Under the pieces are notes generated by a model, which saw only the letters and a program-made list of their open reading frames with translations, was not told the origin of the DNA and ran no database searches. Below, piece after piece: positions 7,790 to 15,377 of a stretch of 32,968 bases of DNA. Position numbers and translations under genes: made by a program. Position 1 is the first letter of the stretch. Every line of letters begins with the position of its first letter. This DNA comes from Bacilli bacterium. GTDB lineage: Bacteria; Bacillota_I; Bacilli_A; RF39; UBA660. The stretch is from NCBI GenBank assembly GCA_017432645.1, contig JAFRIU010000001.1, forward strand, positions 1-32,968, in the 5' to 3' direction.

Positions 7790-8665
7790 ATGTTAGTTGC
7801 AGATAACTGGCAAGACTATGAATGTATAGATACTTCGTGTGGTGAAAAATATGAAAGATGGGGAAAAATCTACCTTTTAAGACCAGATCCACAAATTGTT
7901 TGGGATAATGGGAATTTAAAAGAAAAGTACAAAGGTAGAATCGATGCTATTTATTATAGAAGTAATAAAGGAGGAGGATCTTGGTCCAATATAACAACTC
8001 CCAAAGAAAAATGGACTATTCATTATAAAAACCTAATTTTTTGTATTAAACAAATGGGATTCAAACATACGGGTTTATTTCCAGAACAAGCTGTAAATTG
8101 GGACTTTATGATAGATAAGATAAAGTCAAGTAATAGAAAGATCAAAGTATTAAACTTATTTGGATACACAGGTGGAGCAACTGTAGCATGTCTTTCTGTC
8201 GGAGCACACGTAACGCATGTAGATTCTTCTCGTGGTATGGTAGACTGGTGCAAAGAAAATGTAGAAGCCAACAATCTTCAAGGAGAAAATATTCGTTATA
8301 TTGTTGATGACGTTGTAAAATTTGTAGAAAGAGAAATACGACGTGGCAACCAATATGATGCGATTATCATGGATCCTCCTAGTTATGGTAGAGGAGCAAG
8401 TGGAGAAGTATGGGATATTGAAAAAGATTTAAGTAATTTAGTTTCTCTTTGCACGAAACTATTATCAGATAAGCCACTTTTCTTTTTAATTAATTCTTAT
8501 ACAACAGGAATGTCATGTAGAGTTTTAGAAAATCTATTACAATTAACGGTTTTACCAAAATATCCAGGACAAGTATCCAGTGGAGAAGTAGGATTACCTG
8601 TTACAAATAAGAATCTAGTATTACCATGTGGAATCTATGGAAGATGGGAACAAAAAGATGAATAG
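7790..8665 (+). CDS. Class I SAM-dependent methyltransferase, RNA-type
   Basis: The 291-residue protein has the SAM-binding glycine motif LNLFGYTGGATVAC near residue 120, followed by the acidic VTHVDSSRGMVDW, and motif IV IIMDPPSYGRG near residue 195. The combination of LFGYTGG and DPPSYGRG places it with the RlmI/RlmL-type methyltransferases (PF10672 group) that act on rRNA; the exact target base is unknown. The start at ATG 7790 is favoured over 7784 because GGGGA ends six bases before it. An extended -10 TGGTATACT lies at about 7759-7766. It overlaps the downstream pseudouridine synthase by eight bases, consistent with a joint rRNA-modification role. Confidence 0.88.
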   Translation: MLVADNWQDYECIDTSCGEKYERWGKIYLLRPDPQIVWDNGNLKEKYKGRIDAIYYRSNKGGGSWSNITTPKEKWTIHYKNLIFCIKQMGFKHTGLFPEQAVNWDFMIDKIKSSNRKIKVLNLFGYTGGATVACLSVGAHVTHVDSSRGMVDWCKENVEANNLQGENIRYIVDDVVKFVEREIRRGNQYDAIIMDPPSYGRGASGEVWDIEKDLSNLVSLCTKLLSDKPLFFLINSYTTGMSCRVLENLLQLTVLPKYPGQVSSGEVGLPVTNKNLVLPCGIYGRWEQKDE

Positions 8666-9317
8666 TTTAAATGTATTATATGAAGACAATCATATTATTG
8701 TAGTAGTAAAACCAGCCAATATTCTAAGTCAAGGAGATAGTACTGGGGATATTTCTATCATGGACAAGATAAAAGAATATATCAAAGAAAAATATCAGAA
8801 ACCAGGGAATGTATATTTAGGCCTTGTCCATAGATTAGATCGACCAGTAGGAGGAGTCATGGTCTTTGCTAGAAGCAGTAAAGCAGCTAGTAGACTATGC
8901 AAAAACTTTAATGAGCATATTGTAACAAAAAAATATTTAGCCATTGTTCATGGGAAGATGGAACAAGAAAAAGGTACCTTAGAAGATAATATTGCAAAAG
9001 ATGAAAATGGAAATGGTTACATTTCAGATGATGGAAAAAAAGCCATTTTAGACTATGAGGTATTGGAATATAACGAAAAAGAAAACTGTAGCTTAATATC
9101 CATTCACTTAAAAACCGGACGTCATCATCAAATTCGAGTACAATTTTCATCGCGAGGACATTATTTATTAGGAGATCAAAGATATGGAGTATCAGATAAA
9201 AAACAAATCAGTTTGTTTGCATATTATCTATCTTTTCCACATCCAGTCACAAAGGAAAATTTAGTTTTTCAAGCTTATCCAGAGAAAAAAGATTATTGGA
9301 CATTTTTTACACTGTAA
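8658..9317 (+). CDS. RluA-family pseudouridine synthase
   Basis: This 219-residue enzyme isomerises uridine to pseudouridine in RNA. The catalytic motif GLVHRLDRPVGGVMVFARSSKAASRL is intact, with nucleophile Asp61; KTGRHHQIRVQFSS and LLGDQRYG later in the protein are the other family blocks. It lacks an S4 domain and is short, like the single-domain RluA/TruC group, so the target (23S rRNA or tRNA) is open. The ATG at 8658 overlaps the stop of the methyltransferase; the in-frame GTG at 8628 has no support. Confidence 0.93.
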   Translation: MNSLNVLYEDNHIIVVVKPANILSQGDSTGDISIMDKIKEYIKEKYQKPGNVYLGLVHRLDRPVGGVMVFARSSKAASRLCKNFNEHIVTKKYLAIVHGKMEQEKGTLEDNIAKDENGNGYISDDGKKAILDYEVLEYNEKENCSLISIHLKTGRHHQIRVQFSSRGHYLLGDQRYGVSDKKQISLFAYYLSFPHPVTKENLVFQAYPEKKDYWTFFTL

Positions 9318-9341
9318 AAAAATGTATATAGAACAAAATGA

Positions 9342-9390
9342 TTGCAATTGCAAATAATTTTTGCTATCATGATAATAGATTATATAGAAT
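9342..9390 (+). promoter_or_regulatory. Promoter of the repeat-rich membrane protein, with palindrome
   Basis: TTGCTA (9361-9366) and an AT-rich -10 region (TATAGA 9383-9388 or TAGAAT 9385-9390). Just upstream is a perfect 12-base palindrome TTGCAATTGCAA (9342-9353), and a shorter dyad TATCATGATA lies at 9365-9374. The palindrome is a possible operator; no regulator is identified. Confidence 0.4.
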
Positions 9391-9407
9391 AAAGGGAGTA
9401 GATAAAA

Positions 9408-10262
9408 ATGAGTAATTTCGATGTATCATGGTTTACAACAATTTCAGGTATGTTTATTACGGGAGGAATTGTTTTATTAATTGTTGCCTTAATCATTCTA
9501 TTGGTTACAGGACAACGCTCTAAAAAGGAAAAAATCGCTTCACAAGAAATGGAAGCTGCTAATATGCAATCTGCTGAAATTCCAAACAGTCAAGGAATAT
9601 TAGGTGCAGCAAATCCTATGATGGCACCTCCAATGGATGCATCGCCAGTAATGCCTACCCCAATGGCATCTCCGATGGATATGGCACCAGCAAATCCTGC
9701 ACCAGTAGAAGTTGCGCCAATGGCACCTCCGATGGAAGCAGCACCAGTAATGCCTGCGCCAGTAGAAGTTGCACCAATGGCACCTCCAATGGAAGCAGCA
9801 CCAGTAATGCCTGCACCAGTAGAGGTTGCACCAATGGCACCTCCAATGGAAGCAGCACCAGTAATGCCAGCTCCAGTAGAGGTTGCGCCAATGGCACCTC
9901 CAATGGCTGCACCACAAATGGATGTAGCATCTGTGATGCCTGCACCAGTAGAAGTTGCACCAGCACCAGTAATGCCAGCTCCAGTAGAAGTTTCTCCTGC
10001 GCCAGTAGCAGCACCTACTATGGAAGCAACTCCAACTATTTATGGAGGGGCAAGCCCAGCAGTAGCTGGAGTTAATGTAGCTACTCCTGAAAATCATCAA
10101 ATTTATGGAGGAGCAGACCCTATGCAGAATACACAAACAATTCCAAGAATTGTTCCAACAACAGAAGCACCTACTTCACCAGTAGCGCCTCCTACCATGC
10201 AAACTGTTTCACCAGTAACAGGAGTTGCTCCTGTAACACCAGTGGGACCAATACAACAATAA
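9408..10262 (+). CDS. Membrane-anchored Pro/Ala/Met/Val-rich repeat protein
   Basis: A single N-terminal membrane segment (residues of about 13-34, SGMFITGGIVLLIVALIILLV) is followed by a positive QRSKKEK, which puts the rest in the cytoplasm by the positive-inside rule. From residue 97 there are four tandem units of 19 residues, PAPVEVAPMAPPMEAAPVM, the last diverged, then shorter PAPVEV pieces and two IYGGA motifs (near 205 and 225). This is a low-complexity extended tail with no enzymatic motif. I recognise no family; a scaffold or anchoring role is a guess. GGGAG precedes the ATG by 10 bases, and a terminator follows. Confidence 0.82.
   Translation: MSNFDVSWFTTISGMFITGGIVLLIVALIILLVTGQRSKKEKIASQEMEAANMQSAEIPNSQGILGAANPMMAPPMDASPVMPTPMASPMDMAPANPAPVEVAPMAPPMEAAPVMPAPVEVAPMAPPMEAAPVMPAPVEVAPMAPPMEAAPVMPAPVEVAPMAPPMAAPQMDVASVMPAPVEVAPAPVMPAPVEVSPAPVAAPTMEATPTIYGGASPAVAGVNVATPENHQIYGGADPMQNTQTIPRIVPTTEAPTSPVAPPTMQTVSPVTGVAPVTPVGPIQQ
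9696..9923 (+). repeat. 57-bp coding tandem repeat, four copies
   Basis: Units begin at 9696, 9753, 9810 and 9867, each 57 bases and encoding 19 residues, differing by a few third-position changes. The last unit diverges near its end. In-frame repeats of this kind can change copy number without breaking the gene. Confidence 0.9.
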
Positions 10263-10267
10263 TTACG

Positions 10268-10290
10268 AAGGCTTTTAAAAGCCTTTTTCT
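10268..10290 (+). terminator. Terminator
   Basis: Perfect palindrome AAGGCTTTTAAAAGCCTT (10268-10285) running into TTTCT. Confidence 0.85.
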
Positions 10291-10300
10291 TTTTCCAAAT

Positions 10301-10329
10301 TTGAAATTTTTCATATTTTTAGATATAAT
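10301..10329 (+). promoter_or_regulatory. Promoter
   Basis: TTGAAA (10301-10306), 17-base spacer, TATAAT (10324-10329), 20 bases before the following ATG. Confidence 0.7.
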
Positions 10330-10349
10330 ATGACCAAGAGGTGAGGAAA

Positions 10350-10868
10350 ATGACTTCTAGAAAAAGCATTACAATCCCCATTGTTTTAACATTAATTATG
10401 ATTATTATTATGGTTTACTTTTTTGCAAATATTAGGCAAACAGAAGTAGTTTGTAGTAAGCATCAAGTTTTTTCAAATGACATTCACTTAAATGAAAGAA
10501 TTATCAGTAAAATGGATGGAAAGGAAATTACAGATATAACCATAAAAAAAGAAATTACATTACCAGAAAAATACGCAAGTGATGAAAATATCACAGCGAT
10601 TTATCAAAGACTAAATAAAACACTAGAATATCTAGGAAAACAAGTAGAGTATTCCTTTGATAAAAATCAAATAACAATAGCGATAGAAACATCAAAAGAA
10701 GAGATTTTATTACTAGATAATATTTCATTTCCATCTTCTAACAATCCAGAAATAAAGGTGAATTCTAATACCAAAAGTAATGAAGTAATTCCACTAAAAG
10801 TTGGAGATGCTTATACAGAAGGAGAATTCATGAAATACATGAGAAGTAAAGGATACAACTGTAAGTAA
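10350..10868 (+). CDS. Single-pass membrane protein of unknown function
   Basis: 172 residues with an N-terminal signal anchor (residues of about 7-28, ITIPIVLTLIMIIIMVYFF) and a predicted extracytoplasmic domain of about 140 residues rich in Lys, Glu, Ile and Asn. I recognise no family. The ATG at 10350 is chosen because AGGTGAGG ends four bases before it; the in-frame GTG at 10341 lies inside that ribosome site. The next gene begins one base after its stop. Confidence 0.75.
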   Translation: MTSRKSITIPIVLTLIMIIIMVYFFANIRQTEVVCSKHQVFSNDIHLNERIISKMDGKEITDITIKKEITLPEKYASDENITAIYQRLNKTLEYLGKQVEYSFDKNQITIAIETSKEEILLLDNISFPSSNNPEIKVNSNTKSNEVIPLKVGDAYTEGEFMKYMRSKGYNCK

Positions 10869-10869
10869 T

Positions 10870-11139
10870 ATGAAAGAATATGACATAGAAGAATTAAGTA
10901 AGAATCTGGATTTTAAAAGTGGAGAAATGGTAAATATTGGTAATGGTATCTTTTTAACAAATAGAGAAATAGAAATATTAGAAATCTATCAGGTGCCATA
11001 TAAAAATTGCCATACATTGAAAGAAATTATTTTTAACATAGAAAAAGTAATGGAAGAGATGGATATCCCAGAAGATGAACTAGATCTAGTATCTAGTAGT
11101 ATCGCAGAAAGAGACTATTATCAAAATACAAATTACTAA
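10870..11139 (+). CDS. Small acidic protein of unknown function
   Basis: 89 residues, soluble, with a helical acidic C-terminal half. It begins one base after the stop of the membrane-protein gene and has only a weak, distant ribosome site (AAAGGA about 14 bases upstream), so it is probably translated by coupling. I recognise no family. A terminator follows directly, so the two genes form one unit. Confidence 0.72.
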   Translation: MKEYDIEELSKNLDFKSGEMVNIGNGIFLTNREIEILEIYQVPYKNCHTLKEIIFNIEKVMEEMDIPEDELDLVSSSIAERDYYQNTNY

Positions 11140-11146
11140 CTAAACG

Positions 11147-11175
11147 GAAAGTTGAGGATTTCAACTTTCTTTTTA
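11147..11175 (+). terminator. Terminator
   Basis: Nine-base-pair stem GAAAGTTGA/TCAACTTTC with loop GGATT, then TTTTT. Confidence 0.88.
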
Positions 11176-11204
11176 TTGTTTTTTTTATTTTCATTTTTTA
11201 TAAT
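11176..11204 (+). promoter_or_regulatory. Promoter of the cysteine desulfurase operon
   Basis: TTGTTT (11176-11181), 17-base spacer, TATAAT (11199-11204). It begins immediately after the preceding terminator. Confidence 0.65.
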
Positions 11205-11224
11205 GAATTCATGGAAGTGATAAA

Positions 11225-12352
11225 ATGGTTTATTTAGATTATAGTGCTACTACTCCTGTAAATGAAGAGGTAATAGAAACCTATGCCAAAGTATGCAGAG
11301 AGTTTATTGGGAATCCTAATTCTTTACACACACTAGGAGTGAAAGCGAAACAATTAATTGACGCTAGTACAAAACAAATTGCCAAAATTTTAGGAGTCAA
11401 AGAAACAGAGATCATTTACACCAGTGGAGCAAGCGAAGCAAATAACACAGCAGTAAAAGGAGTTTGTCTTCAGTATGCTTCTCGTGGAAAACATATCATC
11501 ACAACCGAGTTAGAGCATTCTTCTATCATTGCGCCTCTTTCTTATCTATCCCATAATGGATATGAAATTGACTTCGTAAAATTAGATGAAAATGGTTTAG
11601 TAGATCTAGAAGATTTAGACCGTCTAATTAGAAAAGATACCATTTTAGTTACTATTGCTGCTGTTAATAGTGAAGTAGGGGTAAGACAAGATTTAAAGAA
11701 AATTGCAGAAGTAGTACATAAACATCCAAGAGTTTTATTTCACAGTGATGTAACACAAAGTATTGGAAAAGATAAAGTAGACTTTTCTGATTTGGATTTA
11801 GCTAGCTTATCTTGTCAAAAATTCTATGGAATGAAGGGAATAGGAGCTCTTATCAAAAAAGAAAAGTTGATGATTGAACCACTAATACATGGAGGAAAAA
11901 GCACAACAATTTTTCGTAGTGGAACTCCCGCAACCCCACTAATTGCATCTTTTGCAAAAGCCTTACGATTAGTATATGAAGATTATGATGAAAAAAGAGA
12001 AAAAGTTCAAAAATTACATGATGATTTGATTGAATCTTTAAAAGAATTAGATGTCACCATCAATAGTAATAATTTATGTTTACCACATATTGTAAATCTT
12101 AGTTTACATGGAATCAAAAGTGAAGTTATGTTGCATGCACTAGAAGAACATGAAATCTATATATCCACGCAAACAGCGTGCTCCACAGGAAATTATTCCA
12201 AAGCAGTGTATGCGATTACACACGATAAAGAAAAAGCCAGTAACAGTATTCGAATAAGTTTATCTTATTTGACAACCAAAGAAGAGATTGATTTCTTCCT
12301 AACTACCTTTAAACAATGTATTGAAAAATTAAACTTTAGGAGAGTATCATGA
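11225..12352 (+). CDS. Cysteine desulfurase (NifS/IscS family)
   Basis: A PLP enzyme that takes sulfur from cysteine as a persulfide for Fe-S clusters or thiolated tRNA. Visible features in 375 residues: LDYSATTP at the start, TSGASEANN (residues 66-74), His98, HSDVTQS with Asp175 and Gln178, the PLP lysine Lys199 in SCQKFYGMKG, and the persulfide-carrying Cys319 in STQTACSTG. The residue before the PLP lysine is Gln198, where NifS/IscS proteins usually have His, and Pro of the GPKG element is Met. It overlaps the next gene by four bases (ATGA). In many Bacillota such a desulfurase is paired with ThiI; here it is paired with two thiol-redox proteins. Confidence 0.93.
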   Translation: MVYLDYSATTPVNEEVIETYAKVCREFIGNPNSLHTLGVKAKQLIDASTKQIAKILGVKETEIIYTSGASEANNTAVKGVCLQYASRGKHIITTELEHSSIIAPLSYLSHNGYEIDFVKLDENGLVDLEDLDRLIRKDTILVTIAAVNSEVGVRQDLKKIAEVVHKHPRVLFHSDVTQSIGKDKVDFSDLDLASLSCQKFYGMKGIGALIKKEKLMIEPLIHGGKSTTIFRSGTPATPLIASFAKALRLVYEDYDEKREKVQKLHDDLIESLKELDVTINSNNLCLPHIVNLSLHGIKSEVMLHALEEHEIYISTQTACSTGNYSKAVYAITHDKEKASNSIRISLSYLTTKEEIDFFLTTFKQCIEKLNFRRVS

Positions 12353-12618
12353 AAAAAGTAAAAATTATAAAAATAAGTGCTGTTTGGTGCGGAGCTTGCC
12401 TAATAACGGATAAAGCCTGGAAAAAACTAAAAGAGAATTATGATTTTGAAAGTGTAGAATTAGACTATGACATGGATGAAGAAGAAGTTGCAAAGCTTTC
12501 TGCCAAAACAGTATTACCAGATTTTATTTTTTTTGTAGACGATCAAGAAGTAGACAGATTAGTTGGGGAAGTAAGTTATGAAGAACTAGAATCAAAATTA
12601 TTAGAAGTGAGGAAATAA
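12349..12618 (+). CDS. Thioredoxin-like protein
   Basis: 89 residues with the active site WCGAC (Cys14, Cys17) and a Pro57 in VLPDFIFF in the cis-proline place, so a reduced thioredoxin fold. It has no signal peptide and acts in the cytoplasm. Its start codon overlaps the cysteine desulfurase stop, and the membrane thiol transporter-like gene begins one base after its stop. The context suggests it is a reductant or relay within this operon, either for the desulfurase persulfide or for the CcdA-like protein. Confidence 0.87.
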   Translation: MKKVKIIKISAVWCGACLITDKAWKKLKENYDFESVELDYDMDEEEVAKLSAKTVLPDFIFFVDDQEVDRLVGEVSYEELESKLLEVRK

Positions 12619-12619
12619 T

Positions 12620-13828
12620 ATGAAAAAAATAATCCTTTTTATTCTTCTTTTTTTGTTTGCTTGGATACCAGTACAAGCAGAAGAAAAAGAAATTACATTG
12701 TATCTATTTCATGGGGATGGATGTCCACACTGTGCAGAAGAAATTGAATTTCTAAAGAAAATAGAAGATAAATATGAAAACTTAAAAATAGAAAAACATG
12801 AAGTTTGGTATGATGAAGAAAATGCTGAACTCGATAAAAAAATTAGAGAAGCAATGGATATCACCAATTCCTATGTTCCCATGACTGTTATTGGAGATAC
12901 TGTATTAATTGGCTACAGTAGTAGTACCGGTAGTAAAATTGAAAGAGCCATAAAGCATTATATGGAAGAAGAATATACAGATCAAGTTTCGAAAATTATA
13001 GATGGAACCTACGAAAAAAAAGAAGAATCAGAAGAAAATAATTTCTCCAAAAAAGAAAAAGAAATGGATGAAAAAGTCACAATAGACGCTCCATTTTTTG
13101 GAAGAGTAAATTTAAAAAATGTTTCCCTTACAACAGCTTCCATTTTAATTGGTTTTATCGATGGATTTAATCCTTGCGCGATGTGGGTTCTTTTGTTTTT
13201 AATTAGTGTTTTAATTGGAATGAAAGACAGAAAAAGAATGTGGATTTTAGGACTTACTTTTTTATTCACATCCGCACTAGTTTATATGCTTATTATGCTA
13301 TCTTGGATTACGGTTGTAATAAAAATCACGACGATTGTTTGGATTAGAAATATGATTGCTGTAGTAGCTGTCATTGGTGGATTATGGAATCTAAGAAGTT
13401 TTCTAAACACAAAAGATAGTGGTTGCGAAATTGTAGATGATTCTAAGAGAAAAAATATATTCAAAAAAATTCGAAAATTTACTAGTGAAAAGAATTTCGC
13501 TCTAGCTATTCTAGGGGTAATGGGATTAGCTGTTTCGGTAAATTTAGTAGAATTAGCTTGTTCTGCAGGATTACCACTTGTATTTGCAGAAGTATTAGCT
13601 TTGAATCAAGTAAATTCATTCATGAAGTTTTTATATACACTTCTTTACATTATTTTCTTTTTATTGGATGATTTCATTGTATTTACCATTGCTATGATTA
13701 CAATGAAGGCAACAGGAATCTCATCAAAATACAATAAATATTCTCATCTTATCGGCGGAATCATCATGCTAATTATCGGCATTTTACTACTATGGAAGCC
13801 AGAATGGTTAATGTTTCAATTTAAGTAG
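12620..13828 (+). CDS. Thioredoxin-CcdA fusion, DsbD-like membrane redox protein
   Basis: 402 residues: signal peptide 1-20 (cleavage after VQA), an exported thioredoxin/glutaredoxin-like domain (residues of about 24-120) with HGDGCPHC (Cys35, Cys38) and Pro87, a charged linker (130-152), then about six membrane segments from 170 to the end. FNPCAMWV (Cys186) and ELACSAGLP (Cys314) match the two buried cysteines of CcdA/DsbD transporters that carry electrons from cytoplasmic thioredoxin outward. The order (redox domain first, then CcdA core) is a compact DsbD-like layout. The neighbouring cytoplasmic thioredoxin is the natural electron donor. Confidence 0.88.
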   Translation: MKKIILFILLFLFAWIPVQAEEKEITLYLFHGDGCPHCAEEIEFLKKIEDKYENLKIEKHEVWYDEENAELDKKIREAMDITNSYVPMTVIGDTVLIGYSSSTGSKIERAIKHYMEEEYTDQVSKIIDGTYEKKEESEENNFSKKEKEMDEKVTIDAPFFGRVNLKNVSLTTASILIGFIDGFNPCAMWVLLFLISVLIGMKDRKRMWILGLTFLFTSALVYMLIMLSWITVVIKITTIVWIRNMIAVVAVIGGLWNLRSFLNTKDSGCEIVDDSKRKNIFKKIRKFTSEKNFALAILGVMGLAVSVNLVELACSAGLPLVFAEVLALNQVNSFMKFLYTLLYIIFFLLDDFIVFTIAMITMKATGISSKYNKYSHLIGGIIMLIIGILLLWKPEWLMFQFK

Positions 13829-13857
13829 TTTACATCTTCGGAAAAATCTTATATAAT
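13829..13857 (+). promoter_or_regulatory. Promoter of first DUF1292 unit
   Basis: TTTACA (13829-13834), 17-base spacer, TATAAT (13852-13857). Confidence 0.7.
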
Positions 13858-13885
13858 ATATTTTAGAATAGAGGGAGTTGTGATT

Positions 13886-14152
13886 ATGGACGAGAAAGAA
13901 ATGATTACGATACAAAATACAGATGGAAGTTTATCAGAAGTAGAATTAGTTACGTACCTAGTTAGTGATGATCACACAAAGACATATTTAGTATACTCAA
14001 AAGGCGAAAAAACAGATGTAGGAACGGATGAAGTTATCTATATCTCTGGGATTGTAAAAGACGAAGGAGAAGCTCTAAAATTATATGAGATTGTAGATGA
14101 TTCCGAATGGGCAGAAGTTCTAAAATACCTAAAGAAAATTGCAAATGCATAA
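13886..14152 (+). CDS. DUF1292-type protein (copy 1)
   Basis: 88 residues, acidic, with the pattern of the DUF1292 family: TIQNTDGSLSEVELVTYLV, TKTYLVYSKG, EVIYISGIVKDEGE, and a C-terminal DDSEWAEVLKYLKKI helix. Proteins of this family are small and cytoplasmic with no proven function. The ATG at 13886 is preferred over the GTG at 13880 because AGAGGGAG is well spaced only for ATG. A paralogue lies at 29720, and both are followed within 20 bases by a Pro/Val/Glu-rich repeat protein. Confidence 0.85.
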   Translation: MDEKEMITIQNTDGSLSEVELVTYLVSDDHTKTYLVYSKGEKTDVGTDEVIYISGIVKDEGEALKLYEIVDDSEWAEVLKYLKKIANA

Positions 14153-14165
14153 AGGAGTGTTTAAT

Positions 14166-15341
14166 ATGAATATAAATGACAAGTTTAAAAAACTAAAAAA
14201 CCCAGTGTTAGAGGGGCTTCTTAGAGACATTTCAGTTAGATGCACAGCAATTCTTTCTGATAATCAAGAAATCATGAATTATCTAGATGATTCTTTAAAA
14301 GAAACCACGGATCCTAATCAAAAGGCCCTACTAGAAAAACTATTAAATACTAGATATAATGCTACTGCTTCTTTTATAAGCAGTATGAATTCTTTTCATG
14401 AGTCATTAATAAAATTAGATAAATGTGATAATGCTTATCAGTCTTATTTGGAGAAAATGTTTCCAAATGAAGAAATTAAAAAAGTATTAGATCAAGAACA
14501 AAGAGTAGAATTTTCAAATGAAGAAGCAGTAAAAGGAGAAGTACCATCTGCTCCAGAAGGAGAAGTAGCAGAAGAGGTAGAACTTCCACAAGAGAATGTC
14601 ACGACTGAAGTGTCTGTAGCACCAGATGCTCCAGAAGCAGAAGTTCAGCCAGAAGTTTCAGAAACAGAAGTTCAGCCAGAAGTTTCAGAAACAGAAGTTC
14701 AGCCAGAAGTTTCAGAAACAGCGGTAGAAGAAGTACAATCTGTTCCAGAAGGAGAAGTAGCGGAAGAAGTAGAGCTTCCACAAGAAGAGGTTACTGCTGA
14801 AATGCCTGCAGAAGTTAACAATGTAGAAGCAGAAACAGAAATTCCGGAAATAGCAGTAGGAGAAGTACCATCTACACCGGAGATAGAAGCAGCAGAAGAG
14901 AAAATTCCACAACAAGAAGCTGTAGCTGAGCTTCCAACAGAAGGACCAGTGCCACTACAGCCACTAAGTCCATCAGTAGAAAGCGAATCAGTATTACCTT
15001 TTCCTAATGCAGAACCTGTAGCTACACCAATGGAAGAAAATCAAGTTGAAGAATCAAAACAAGCCCCAGAAGCAGAGAAGAGTGCTGAAAAAGTATTCTT
15101 AAAGCAAACAGACGAAAATGCTAAAGGACTTATTGTAACAGATAAGCAATTAGGCAACTTAAAAGCTTCTAAAGAAGAACAAGAAAAACTAGTAAGTGCT
15201 ATATGGATGGAGAATAATTCTCAAGAAAAAACAGCTAATGAAATTCCAGAGGATATTCTAGACAAAATAAATGAATTATATATGAGCGGAAAAACAGAAG
15301 AAGCTCAAGAATTATCCAACAAAGTGCTTACTAAAAAATAG
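14166..15341 (+). CDS. Glu/Val/Pro-rich repeat protein with helical ends
   Basis: 391 residues without signal peptide or membrane segment. Residues 1-120 are a helical domain (DISVRCTAILSDNQEIM...SFISSMNSFHESLIKL), 125-300 are extended acidic repeats (GEVAEEVELPQE in two copies, EVQPEVSET in three), and the last 75 residues are again helical (ILDKINELYMSGKTEEAQELSNKVL). I do not recognise a family. AAAGGAG before ATG 14166 sets the start. It follows the DUF1292 gene by 13 bases, so the two are one unit. Confidence 0.8.
   Translation: MNINDKFKKLKNPVLEGLLRDISVRCTAILSDNQEIMNYLDDSLKETTDPNQKALLEKLLNTRYNATASFISSMNSFHESLIKLDKCDNAYQSYLEKMFPNEEIKKVLDQEQRVEFSNEEAVKGEVPSAPEGEVAEEVELPQENVTTEVSVAPDAPEAEVQPEVSETEVQPEVSETEVQPEVSETAVEEVQSVPEGEVAEEVELPQEEVTAEMPAEVNNVEAETEIPEIAVGEVPSTPEIEAAEEKIPQQEAVAELPTEGPVPLQPLSPSVESESVLPFPNAEPVATPMEENQVEESKQAPEAEKSAEKVFLKQTDENAKGLIVTDKQLGNLKASKEEQEKLVSAIWMENNSQEKTANEIPEDILDKINELYMSGKTEEAQELSNKVLTKK
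14640..14720 (+). repeat. Three identical 27-bp tandem coding repeats
   Basis: Copies at 14640-14666, 14667-14693 and 14694-14720 are identical and each encodes EVQPEVSET. Complete identity points to recent duplication or ongoing slippage. Confidence 0.95.
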
Positions 15342-15377
15342 AAAGTATAATTAAAAACTATTGAAGGAGTGGTCATC

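Noticed and set aside
9300-9323. Dyad at the end of the pseudouridine synthase gene as a terminator
   Set aside because: The stem is made only of T/A runs plus AC/GT and no T run follows on either strand, so I do not call it.
9696-9923. Regularly spaced repeats as a CRISPR array
   Set aside because: The repeats are adjacent without spacers, lie in frame within a coding region, and no cas genes are present.
9600-10136. Long minus-strand open frames (178 and 119 residues) across the repeat protein gene
   Set aside because: They are mirror images of the 57-base repeats, rich in Trp/Cys/His or Leu/Val, with no ribosome site; the plus-strand frame has promoter, ribosome site and terminator.
13009-13464. 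Minus-strand frames inside the thioredoxin-CcdA gene
   Set aside because: Shadows of a strongly supported gene; no ribosome sites or recognisable domains.
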